Assembly (NCBI GenBank): GCA_046706345.1
Contig: JBJKPL010000027.1
Span: forward strand, 1 to 6,712
Direction: 5' to 3'
Length of the DNA stretch: 6,712 bases
DNA from: Sulfidibacterium sp046706345
GTDB lineage: Bacteria > Bacteroidota > Bacteroidia > Bacteroidales > F082
A program made the position numbers and the translations under genes. Below are positions 1 to 5,905 of the stretch, in pieces. The notes beneath the pieces were generated by a model, which worked only from the letters and a program-made list of their open reading frames with translations, made no database searches and was not told the DNA's origin. The first letter of the stretch is position 1. Every line of letters starts with the position of its first letter.

Positions 1-1
1 T

Positions 2-289
2 CACTATATTCAACTGACAAACTGGTACGGTGATTTTTTCAAATTCCTTTCGAAAGGGCGCGGAAAGATCTCCTGGTCAGCCGATTCGTGGCATCTTGTA
101 TTTGTTGAAAAAGGTGGGGGTAGTGAGTCGATCGTTAGTGTGACACAGGATGGCAAGGATTATGAAACCCTGTTTAAATCCAGGGAGCCGATCAGTGGCC
201 CTGTGATAGCGCCAGATGGAAAGGAGATAGCCTTTGCCCGGCAAACCGCCTCGGGCTGGAAAATCGTGATCCGGAAAATCAGCCTTTGA
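2..289 (+). CDS. C-terminal fragment of a TolB-like/PD40 beta-propeller protein
   Basis: An open frame enters from the left edge and ends at TGA 287-289, giving about 95 residues. Two stretches look like WD40-like (PD40) beta-propeller blades: one reads ISWSADSWHLVFVE, and a later one reads GPVIAPDGKEIAFAR, the typical 'SPDGKxIAFxS' strand pattern seen in TolB and in propeller domains of peptidases and envelope proteins. The end, WKIVIRKISL, looks like a last strand that closes the propeller. The N-terminus is outside the window, so I cannot tell whether a signal peptide or another domain comes first. The stop lies one base from the stop of the gene on the opposite strand. Family assignment rests on repeat style only; the specific function is unknown. 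Confidence 0.65.
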   Translation, partial: HYIQLTNWYGDFFKFLSKGRGKISWSADSWHLVFVEKGGGSESIVSVTQDGKDYETLFKSREPISGPVIAPDGKEIAFARQTASGWKIVIRKISL

Positions 290-290
290 T

Positions 291-827
291 TTATTGGGTG
301 TCAAATTTATCCCAGGTGGCCACCAGTGTGTTTTTGCGGGGCGCGCAGTTGTCGCTGAAAACTTTCAGGTTCATGCTGCCGTCCGCAATTTTATAAGTGT
401 AGGTACCTTTTTGCTGCTGGCACGGCGATTTGCCTACCGGATAAGAAAAGGTAATTTGTGATCCGTTCAGCGCAAAAGTCCCCTTAAGAAAGATGTGGTT
501 ATCGACAGAAGGAATGTCGATGCTGAAAGTATCCTGATGGAAGGTCAGCATGGCCCCGTCGTTGCGGCTAACCCAAACTCCTTCGAGTGCCGTTTTTGCC
601 ACCGGCTTTTCCATGGTTCCTGTGGTCCCGGGTCGTTCCGGCTGGCTTGTCCTTTCCTGTTGTTTCTCTGTTTCTGTGGCTGGTTTGGGTTGATTGTTGG
701 CAGATCGCTGCATGAGGAAATAAGCGGCGATGGCAGCCACAATGGCCAGCAAAATAAAGACCAGAAGCATGGTGGCGAAATCTCCCGGTTTTTTGGATTT
801 ATTGCTTTTCCTCCTTTTTGCGTTCAT
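291..827 (-). CDS. hypothetical single-pass membrane protein with C-terminal beta-rich (lipocalin-like?) domain
   Basis: This encodes 178 residues. A very basic N-terminus (NAKRRKSNKSKK) precedes one hydrophobic segment at about residues 18-39 (MLLVFILLAIVAAIAAYFLM). A Pro/Thr/Gln/Glu-rich linker follows at about 43-75, then a domain from about 80 to 178. That domain begins LEGVWVSRNDGAMLTF and alternates polar and hydrophobic strands, like the small beta-barrel 'lipocalin-like' domains common in Bacteroidota. It has two cysteines (about 136 and 161) that could pair outside the cytoplasm. There is no lipobox Cys after the hydrophobic segment, so a membrane anchor or uncleaved signal is likelier than a lipoprotein. 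The ATG at 825-827 follows an A-rich leader without a Shine-Dalgarno site. I do not recognise the family; fold and topology are inferences. The gene is convergent with the propeller gene and divergent from yigZ. Confidence 0.75.
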   Translation of the reverse strand: MNAKRRKSNKSKKPGDFATMLLVFILLAIVAAIAAYFLMQRSANNQPKPATETEKQQERTSQPERPGTTGTMEKPVAKTALEGVWVSRNDGAMLTFHQDTFSIDIPSVDNHIFLKGTFALNGSQITFSYPVGKSPCQQQKGTYTYKIADGSMNLKVFSDNCAPRKNTLVATWDKFDTQ

Positions 828-1064
828 TGCTTTTTTTTGCTAAGATAAGAAAAACGAAGGTGGTTGATACTGTTTCGAAAAGGTCTTATTTCACAATTTC
901 TCGATACCTATATGTAAAACGAAAATAGTTGCTTTTTGTTTTCGTTTCCGTAGTGAAATATGCCTGCCGGCGCTTTCCTTCCCAGAGCGTTATAAGAGTC
1001 TTATTAACCGGAGGAGAATATATTTTTTCAAGGGCTGCGCCGGCGCGAAAATTGAAAATTTTAT

Positions 1065-1072
1065 TACTTTTG
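1065..1072 (+). promoter_or_regulatory. Bacteroidota -7 box (TAnnTTTG) before yigZ
   Basis: TACTTTTG matches the TAnnTTTG consensus exactly and ends three bases before the yigZ ATG. Transcription would start at or next to the A of the ATG, which implies a leaderless or almost leaderless message. No -33 TTTG/TTG is visible at the expected distance, where the sequence is GC-rich (1037-1046), so this may be a chance match. Confidence 0.35.
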
Positions 1073-1075
1073 AAT

Positions 1076-1675
1076 ATGGCAGAAGGCGATTTTTATAAGA
1101 CCATATGGGAGCCTTCGGAAGGACTTTATAAGGACAAGGGCAGTAAGTTTATAGCCAGGGTCTTTCATGTTGAGAATCCGGAAGAAGTCAGGGAAAATTT
1201 ACTCCGGATCCGGAAGGAATTCCACGACGCGCGTCATTTTTGTTATGCTTATCGTATGGATCCGGAAAATGAAACCTTTAAAAGTTCGGATGACGGAGAA
1301 CCGGCCGGAACGGCAGGAAAGCCCATCCTGAACCAGATTCTTTCGCATGAATTAATGAATGTTCTGGTGGTGGTGGTTCGGTATTTCGGGGGAACAAAAC
1401 TGGGAGTCAGCGGATTGATCCGCGCATACAAAACGGCGGCAGAAGAAGCCCTGACTGCATCTGAAATCATGGAAGGGGTTATCACACGGAAAATTAAAAT
1501 TTCGTTTGATTACCCACTGACCAACGAGGTGATGAAAGTGATCCATGAGGAACAAATTAAAATTGTGGAAAAGAATTTTTCGGACCTGTGCAACCTGACT
1601 TTGGAGATGGAGAGAAAACAAACGGAAAAAATCAAGAATCAATTTGACAAAATTTTCGGTGTTTCCATTAAATAA
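1076..1675 (+). CDS. yigZ: YigZ/IMPACT family protein (UPF0029)
   Basis: This encodes 199 residues, the usual length for bacterial YigZ. The IMPACT N-terminal domain fills about residues 15-125 and carries the family signatures: RHFCYAYR (53-60), SDDGEPAGTAGKPIL (71-85) and VRYFGGTKLGVSGLIRAY (about 101-118). The C-terminal part (about 135-199) fits the small ferredoxin-like DUF1949 domain. The biochemical role of bacterial YigZ is not settled; the eukaryotic relative IMPACT regulates GCN1/GCN2 translation control. The frame is open back to about 929, but that extension reads as non-family sequence, so ATG 1076, giving MAEGDFYKT, is chosen by fit to homologues. There is no Shine-Dalgarno site next to it. 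The gene lies 218 bp upstream of dnaA on the same strand, and no clear terminator separates the two. Confidence 0.9.
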   Translation: MAEGDFYKTIWEPSEGLYKDKGSKFIARVFHVENPEEVRENLLRIRKEFHDARHFCYAYRMDPENETFKSSDDGEPAGTAGKPILNQILSHELMNVLVVVVRYFGGTKLGVSGLIRAYKTAAEEALTASEIMEGVITRKIKISFDYPLTNEVMKVIHEEQIKIVEKNFSDLCNLTLEMERKQTEKIKNQFDKIFGVSIK

Positions 1676-1825
1676 CAGTAAAATAGGGAGTTGGTGCGGT
1701 TTCTAAACGTAGCGTTATATACAATAAAAAAAGATGAAAGTCAATAGTAGGCGCCCTTTTTTTTACACTAATTATGTTATTTATTTGTTAAAAATTATGA
1801 CGATCGCTTTTGAAATTGCCAGGAC

Positions 1826-1854
1826 TTGATTTCTAAATATTTATTAATCGTTTG
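1826..1854 (+). promoter_or_regulatory. possible dnaA promoter
   Basis: A TTG at 1826-1828 lies 18 bases before ATCGTTTG (1847-1854), which keeps the TTTG part of the Bacteroidota -7 box but not its TA. Transcription from here would leave a leader of about 30 bases ahead of the dnaA ATG. The spacer is strongly AT-rich, and another imperfect candidate (TTATTTATTTG) ends near 1787. The assignment is weak. Confidence 0.3.
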
Positions 1855-1893
1855 CGAATTAAAAATTAATTATTGAAGGAAGTTTACCAACAA

Positions 1894-3333
1894 ATGAAGA
1901 AGAAACACGAAGAAATATGGGATAAATGTGTCGCCGTTATCAAGGACAACATCCCCTACCAAAGTTTTAAAACATGGTTCGAGCCCATAGTTCCGATAAA
2001 GTTGGAAAACAATATTTTAACCATACAGGTACCCAGTCAGTTTTTTTATGAATGGTTGGAGGAACATTACATTCATTTGCTGAAAAAGACCATTAAAAAG
2101 GAGTTGGGACCTGCCGGGAGGTTGGAGTATAGCATCATCATGGAAAAGCCCTCTTATGAAAATCCCAATGCGATCACGGTAAACTATCCTACGACCAATA
2201 AAAAAAATGTAGACAATAAACCTGTGATTATGCCCCTGGACCTGACCAACGGAAAGACACGTGAAATTCCAAACCCCTTTATCATTCCGGGGTTAAAGAA
2301 ACTGAAGGTGGAATCCCAGTTGGTGGAAAGTTATTCCTTCGATAATTTTGTGGAAGGCGATTGTAACCGGCTGGCGCGGTCTGCCGGCTGGGCGGTGGCC
2401 GAAAATCCAGGCAAAACGGCCTTCAATCCCATGCTGATTTACAGTAATGTGGGCCTGGGAAAAACACATCTGGCCCATGCCATTGGTCTCCAGGTAAAAA
2501 ATAATTTCCCGGATAAGATCGTCCTGTATGTGCAGACGGAGCAGTTTATCAATCAATATATCGATTCGGTTCGAAATAACAATCACAATGATTTTGTGCA
2601 TTTTTATCAGATGATAGACGTGCTGATCCTCGATGACGTTCAGTTTATTGCCGGTAAAGAAAAAACCCAGGATGTTTTTTTCCATATATTCAATCATCTG
2701 CACCAGAACAATAAGCAGATCATCCTTACCTGTGATAAGCCCCCGGTGGAGCTGAAGGGTATGGAACCCCGACTGCTTTCCCGGTTTAAATGGGGACTGG
2801 CTGCCGATCTGCAACCCCCCGATCTGGAAACCCGTATCGCGATTTTGCAGAAAAAGCTGTATGCCGACGGCATCACCATGCCTTACGAAGTGGTTGAATA
2901 TCTTGCATATAACATCACAACCAACATCCGGGAAATGGAAGGGGCACTGATCTCTATTTTAGCTCAGGCTTCCCTTAATAAGAAAGCCATTACCCTGGAT
3001 CTTGCCAAGCAAATGATTGACAAGTTTGTGAAAAATACCACCCGTGAAATTTCCATCGATTACATTCAAAAAGTAATCTGTGACTATTTCGGGATCTCCG
3101 TGGATATGATCAACTCGAAAACGCGGAAAAGGGAAATCGTTCAGGCCAGGCAAATGGCCATGTTCTTTTCCAAAAAACATACGAAGAATTCCCTTGCGAG
3201 TATTGGTCTGCAATGTGGCAACAAAGACCACGCAACCGTCTTGCATGCCTGCCGAACCGTGAACAACCTGATGGAAACCGACCGGCAATTCAAAGCCCAT
3301 ATCGAAGAAATTGACAAAAAACTGAGATTCTGA
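1894..3333 (+). CDS. dnaA: chromosomal replication initiator DnaA
   Basis: DnaA is the AAA+ ATPase that binds DnaA boxes at oriC and unwinds the origin. This copy is complete at 479 residues. Domain I (about 1-80) contains SFKTWFEPIVPIKL, which fits Bacteroidota DnaA. A variable linker runs to about 140. The AAA+ domain has Walker A GLGKTH (about 187-192), Walker B LILDDVQF (about 244-251), a box VII-like RLLSRFKWG (about 293-301, arginine-finger region) and a sensor II segment NIREMEGAL (about 344-352). Domain IV ends with the DNA-binding signature KDHATVLHACRTV (about 444-456), a variant of the usual RDHSTVLHACR. I chose ATG 1894: AAGGAAG at 1876-1882 is a plausible ribosome site 11 bases upstream, while the in-frame TTG at 1873 would put the start in front of that site. 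All key ATPase motifs are intact. The gene appears monocistronic, with a terminator at its stop codon. Confidence 0.97.
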   Translation: MKKKHEEIWDKCVAVIKDNIPYQSFKTWFEPIVPIKLENNILTIQVPSQFFYEWLEEHYIHLLKKTIKKELGPAGRLEYSIIMEKPSYENPNAITVNYPTTNKKNVDNKPVIMPLDLTNGKTREIPNPFIIPGLKKLKVESQLVESYSFDNFVEGDCNRLARSAGWAVAENPGKTAFNPMLIYSNVGLGKTHLAHAIGLQVKNNFPDKIVLYVQTEQFINQYIDSVRNNNHNDFVHFYQMIDVLILDDVQFIAGKEKTQDVFFHIFNHLHQNNKQIILTCDKPPVELKGMEPRLLSRFKWGLAADLQPPDLETRIAILQKKLYADGITMPYEVVEYLAYNITTNIREMEGALISILAQASLNKKAITLDLAKQMIDKFVKNTTREISIDYIQKVICDYFGISVDMINSKTRKREIVQARQMAMFFSKKHTKNSLASIGLQCGNKDHATVLHACRTVNNLMETDRQFKAHIEEIDKKLRF

Positions 3334-3346
3334 TCTCAGTTTTTTT
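3316..3346 (+). terminator. intrinsic terminator overlapping the end of dnaA
   Basis: ACTGAGAT (3321-3328) and ATCTCAGT (3333-3340) form a perfect 8-bp stem with a 4-base loop (3329-3332), followed by a run of T to 3346. Five As (3316-3320) precede the stem, so the structure can lengthen by A-U pairs and also resembles a terminator on the minus strand. The stem encodes the last DnaA residues, and the TGA stop (3331-3333) sits at the loop and the first base of the 3' arm. Confidence 0.88.
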
Positions 3347-3460
3347 GATTTATTGACTTTTGAACTAAAAAATTAGTTGATTTCTTGGTTTTTGCAAAAT
3401 TGCTACGACGAACTTTTTCCTCTTTTATTCTTTCGGATGTCATAAGAAAACACCTCGATG

Positions 3461-3493
3461 GTTGGCTTGGTTTCATGGGATGGATTATCTTTG
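3461..3493 (+). promoter_or_regulatory. Bacteroidota-type promoter for the PLP-enzyme/methyltransferase operon
   Basis: TATCTTTG (3486-3493) matches the TAnnTTTG -7 consensus exactly. A TTG at 3462-3464 lies 21 bases upstream, within the usual spacing of the -33 element. Transcription would begin near 3497-3500 and leave a leader of roughly 45 bases before the ATG at 3543. The position just ahead of a gene that follows a strong terminator supports it. Confidence 0.6.
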
Positions 3494-3542
3494 AAAAATG
3501 AACAGGAGCGTTATTCCAAATTTCATAAATTGACATTCAGCC

Positions 3543-4490
3543 ATGATTGAGTTTCCAGATTGCGACGCGATTAATGCAGCTGCAATACGCATTGCACCCT
3601 ATGTTCACAGAACTCCGGTTTTGACTTCGGCGTATTTTGATCTTCTTTCCGAAGCCAGTCTTTATTTCAAATGCGAGAATTTTCAGAAAGTAGGCGCGTT
3701 TAAATCCCGCGGAGCTGTGAATGCGGTATTTTCCTTGTCGGATCAGGAAGCAGGACGGGGAGTGGCGACCCATTCTTCCGGGAATCACGCCCAGGCGCTT
3801 GCTCGTGCTGCTGCGCTTCGTAATATTTCGGCATACATTGTCATGCCCGAAACCGCACCTAAGGTGAAAGTGGCTGCGGTGAAGGGTTATGGCGGAAAGA
3901 TCACCTTTTGCAAACCCACGCTGGAGGCACGAGAGGAGACGTTGAAGCAGATCGTGGCTGAGACCGGCGCCCTGGAAATTCATCCGTATGATAATCTGAC
4001 CGTGATTGCCGGACAGGCCACGGCTGCCAAAGAATTGTTCGAAGATCAGCCGGGACTGGACCTGGTTCTTTGCCCGGTAGGGGGTGGAGGTTTCCTGAGC
4101 GGAACCGCACTTTCTGCGCATTTCTTTTCACCTGGAACCCGGGTGGTCGCCTGCGAACCCGCGGGCGCTGATGATGCTTACCGCTCTTTTTATTCCGGAA
4201 AATTTGTTCCCAGTGTCGATCCCAAAACCATGGCCGACGGGTTGCTTACCTCACTCGGGAAATATACTTTTCCGATCATTCGTAAATTTGTTTCAGAGGT
4301 TGTCTGCGTTGAAGAGGATGAGATCCGGGAAGCCATGCGGTTGACTTATGAAAGAATGAAGATCGTTATCGAACCCTCCTCTGCAGTACCATTGGCCGCT
4401 TTGTTAGCGGGAAAGTTGGAAGCAAAGGGTAAGAAAATCGGGATCATGATCTCTGGTGGTAATGTCGATTTGAACCATCTCCCGTTCTGA
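3543..4490 (+). CDS. PLP-dependent threonine/serine dehydratase or serine racemase-like enzyme
   Basis: This is a fold-type II PLP enzyme of 315 residues. Such enzymes deaminate L-threonine or L-serine to 2-oxo acids, or racemise serine. The PLP-binding lysine is Lys54 in GAFKSRGA; SSGNHAQ (78-84) includes the asparagine loop and a serine equivalent to the second catalytic base of serine racemase; the phosphate is held by GGGG (180-183). CEPAGADD keeps the spacing Glu205-x3-Ala209-x-Asp211 of the Mg/Ca site in eukaryotic serine racemase. The protein ends at about the catalytic domain (SGGNVDLNHLPF) and has no ACT-like regulatory domain, so it is not a long isoleucine-regulated IlvA. Substrate cannot be read from sequence: serine racemase, catabolic threonine dehydratase and hydroxyaspartate ammonia-lyase all fit. 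The start ATG follows ACATTCAGCC without a Shine-Dalgarno site. The downstream methyltransferase starts 18 bases after the stop, probably in the same transcript. Confidence 0.93.
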   Translation: MIEFPDCDAINAAAIRIAPYVHRTPVLTSAYFDLLSEASLYFKCENFQKVGAFKSRGAVNAVFSLSDQEAGRGVATHSSGNHAQALARAAALRNISAYIVMPETAPKVKVAAVKGYGGKITFCKPTLEAREETLKQIVAETGALEIHPYDNLTVIAGQATAAKELFEDQPGLDLVLCPVGGGGFLSGTALSAHFFSPGTRVVACEPAGADDAYRSFYSGKFVPSVDPKTMADGLLTSLGKYTFPIIRKFVSEVVCVEEDEIREAMRLTYERMKIVIEPSSAVPLAALLAGKLEAKGKKIGIMISGGNVDLNHLPF

Positions 4491-4508
4491 CAACTAAAAA
4501 ATTAGGTG

Positions 4509-5216
4509 ATGAAGAAAGGAAACTTATACCTGATCCCGACGACGTTGGGCGAAACCAGCTCATACAAAAGGGTGATCCCTGAATTTAATGACCAGATCGT
4601 GCACGGGTTGACTTATTTCATTGTTGAAAAGACCCGGACTGCCAGAAGGTTCCTCAAGGAGATCGGGCATCCGGTTCCGATTGACGATATGACTTTTAAA
4701 GAATTGAATAAACACACGGATGCTGCGGAATATTCCCAGTATTTGAGTGTTGTGGAACAAGGCATTTCTGTTGGACTTCTTTCGGAAGCGGGAACACCTG
4801 CGGTGGCCGACCCGGGGTCGGTGATCGTGAGACGGGCACACGAAAAAGGGATCCGTGTGGTTCCACTTTCGGGGCCCAATTCCATCATCCTGTCGCTGAT
4901 GGCCTCCGGGTTTTCGGGCCAGCAGTTTTGTTTCCACGGCTATCTTCCCAAAGACAATGCCGCACTTGCCCGGGAAATCAAGATGCTGGAAGCAGATGCC
5001 CAGCGCGATATCACCCAGATCTTTATCGAAACGCCTTTTCGTAACCAGAAAATGCTGGAAAGCCTGATCCGCAATTGTAAACCCCAAACCCGGCTATGTG
5101 TGGCCCTGGAACTTACCCTGCCCACGGAGCAGGTGATTTGCCAAAGTATTGCCCAATGGAAAAAAGAAACAGCAGACCTTAATAAAAAGCCTGCTGTTTT
5201 CCTGATCGGTAAATAA
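4509..5216 (+). CDS. RsmI-like SAM-dependent methyltransferase (tetrapyrrole methylase fold), short Bacteroidota form
   Basis: This encodes 235 residues from ATG 4509; GTG 4506, one codon earlier, is also possible. The N-terminus KGNLYLIPTTLGE and the motifs SEAGTPAVADPG (about 95-106) and VVPLSGPNSIILSLMASGF (about 118-136), then FHGYLPK, match the RsmI/COG0313 family, whose known member 2'-O-methylates C1402 of 16S rRNA. Classical RsmI is about 280-290 residues with SDAGTP; this protein has Glu in place of that Asp and stops at about 235 without the C-terminal extension. From memory, Bacteroidota carry this short form as a separate family, so calling it RsmI would over-reach; rRNA methylation is an inference and its target is unknown. 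It lies close behind the PLP enzyme. No Shine-Dalgarno site is seen; an AT-rich 14-base repeat lies directly in front. The 3' end contains a terminator-like hairpin. Confidence 0.88.
   Translation: MKKGNLYLIPTTLGETSSYKRVIPEFNDQIVHGLTYFIVEKTRTARRFLKEIGHPVPIDDMTFKELNKHTDAAEYSQYLSVVEQGISVGLLSEAGTPAVADPGSVIVRRAHEKGIRVVPLSGPNSIILSLMASGFSGQQFCFHGYLPKDNAALAREIKMLEADAQRDITQIFIETPFRNQKMLESLIRNCKPQTRLCVALELTLPTEQVICQSIAQWKKETADLNKKPAVFLIGK
5167..5199. terminator. bidirectional terminator-like hairpin inside the 3' end of the methyltransferase gene
   Basis: AAACAGCAG (5167-5175) and CTGCTGTTT (5191-5199) form a perfect 9-bp stem around a 15-base loop. On the plus strand only a short T run follows (to 5200). 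On the minus strand the stem leads into a U-rich stretch complementary to 5161-5169, so it could terminate the convergent slyD transcript better than the methyltransferase transcript. The two convergent genes are only 4 bp apart, which leaves no room for a terminator outside coding sequence. The relatively large loop lowers confidence. Confidence 0.5.
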
Positions 5217-5220
5217 TTTC

Positions 5221-5730
5221 TTAATGGTGGTGATGACCGTCGGGCCCGTGAATGTGGCCATGTGAAATTTCTTCCGGTGCAGCTTCACGAACATCCAGGA
5301 TGTTGCCTGAGAAAAACAGGTCCTCGCCAGCCAGCGGATGGTTGAAATCCATGATGACGCTGGCATCTTTGATGGCGATCACTTTTCCGTCGATGGGATT
5401 GCCGTGTTGATCCTGCATGGTTACCATTTTTCCTTCTGCAACCATATCCGTATCGATTTTTCCGTCAATTTCGAAGATGCTTTTTTCCAGTTCGATGATG
5501 GCTTCGTCTGAGGGATTGCCATAGGCTTCCTCTGCGGACAGCTGAAATCCAAAGGTGTCGCCTTTTTCCAGTCCGCTCAGGTTTTCTTCGAAGGCGGGCA
5601 ACAGCGTACCGACACCAAAGAGCTGAACAAAGGGTCTTTTTTCGTCTACTTTTTGAACTACGGCTCCGCTTTCGTCGTGTAAACGCAGCGTATAGGTCAT
5701 CGTAACCACTTTATTTTTTCCTACTTTCAT
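5221..5730 (-). CDS. slyD: FKBP-type peptidyl-prolyl cis-trans isomerase, SlyD-like
   Basis: This encodes 169 residues. It catalyses cis-trans isomerisation of prolyl bonds and, in SlyD proteins, also acts as a chaperone and binds nickel. The split FKBP domain is visible: an N-terminal strand KVVTMTYTLRLHDESG, then FGVGTLLPAFEENLSGLEKGD (about 38-58) and FGFQLSAEEAYG, then the inserted 'IF' chaperone domain (about 73-125), then the return to FKBP with DFNHPLAGEDLFFSGNILDV (about 128-147). The C-terminus is a His-rich tail, H157, H159, H161 and HHHH at 166-169, like the metal-binding tail of E. coli SlyD but without its many cysteines. No signal peptide is seen, so it is probably cytoplasmic. 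The ATG at 5728-5730 has no Shine-Dalgarno site but lies about 35 bases downstream of an exact -7 box. The stop is 4 bp from the stop of the methyltransferase gene. Confidence 0.92.
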   Translation of the reverse strand: MKVGKNKVVTMTYTLRLHDESGAVVQKVDEKRPFVQLFGVGTLLPAFEENLSGLEKGDTFGFQLSAEEAYGNPSDEAIIELEKSIFEIDGKIDTDMVAEGKMVTMQDQHGNPIDGKVIAIKDASVIMDFNHPLAGEDLFFSGNILDVREAAPEEISHGHIHGPDGHHHH

Positions 5731-5765
5731 GATAATGGATTAAGATGTATGAATTGTATTCTGGC

Positions 5766-5783
5766 GGCAAAAGTACAAAATAT
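5766..5783 (-). promoter_or_regulatory. Bacteroidota-type promoter for slyD
   Basis: Read on the minus strand this is ATATTTTGTACTTTTGCC, with an exact -7 box TACTTTTG at 5768-5775. A start a few bases downstream would give a leader of about 33 bases to the slyD ATG. No good -33 TTG is seen at the right distance (only CTG-type matches), but the whole segment matches the valS promoter at 16 of 18 positions. Confidence 0.6.
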
Positions 5784-5796
5784 AATTTCACAGCAG

Positions 5797-5868
5797 TTTT
5801 TTACAGGCTATCACCCGGCCTTGATACGGATCGGTGTGAGGTCGGCCTTGTTTTTTAACAGGCTGTCA
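5797..5868. repeat. pair of short imperfect direct repeats in the slyD-valS spacer
   Basis: TTTTTTACAGGCTATCA (5797-5813) recurs as TTTTTTAACAGGCTGTCA (5851-5868), with one inserted base and one substitution. Between the copies, CGGCCTTG occurs exactly twice (5816-5823 and 5843-5850). The arrangement is outer-inner-inner-outer, all in direct orientation. Function is unknown; local duplication or paired protein-binding sites are both possible. Confidence 0.5.
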
Positions 5869-5905
5869 TGTTGTTTGATCATCCCGTTGGATCTGCCGGA
5901 GCATA

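Noticed and set aside
1010..1016. Strong Shine-Dalgarno-like GGAGGAG
   Set aside because: No usable start codon opening a credible frame follows at a suitable distance; the yigZ start is 60 bases away.
1037..1046. Perfect 10-base palindrome GCGCCGGCGC upstream of yigZ
   Set aside because: It has no loop, no T run and no second copy in the window; chance is as good an explanation as an operator.
929..1075. N-terminal extension of yigZ by 49 codons from ATG 929
   Set aside because: The extension does not resemble YigZ proteins, whereas ATG 1076 gives the normal N-terminus and length.
1726..1764. A-run and T-run before dnaA as a yigZ terminator
   Set aside because: The only pairing is A with T around a large loop; there is no GC stem, so an intrinsic terminator is not supported.
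3336..3536. Minus-strand frame of 66 codons in the spacer after dnaA
   Set aside because: It covers the terminator flank and the plus-strand promoter, and its composition (Lys/Ser/Asn-rich) looks like translated AT-rich spacer.
3537..4121. Minus-strand open frame (194 codons) opposite the PLP enzyme
   Set aside because: The plus strand encodes a family-typical enzyme with all active-site motifs; the antisense product has no recognisable feature.
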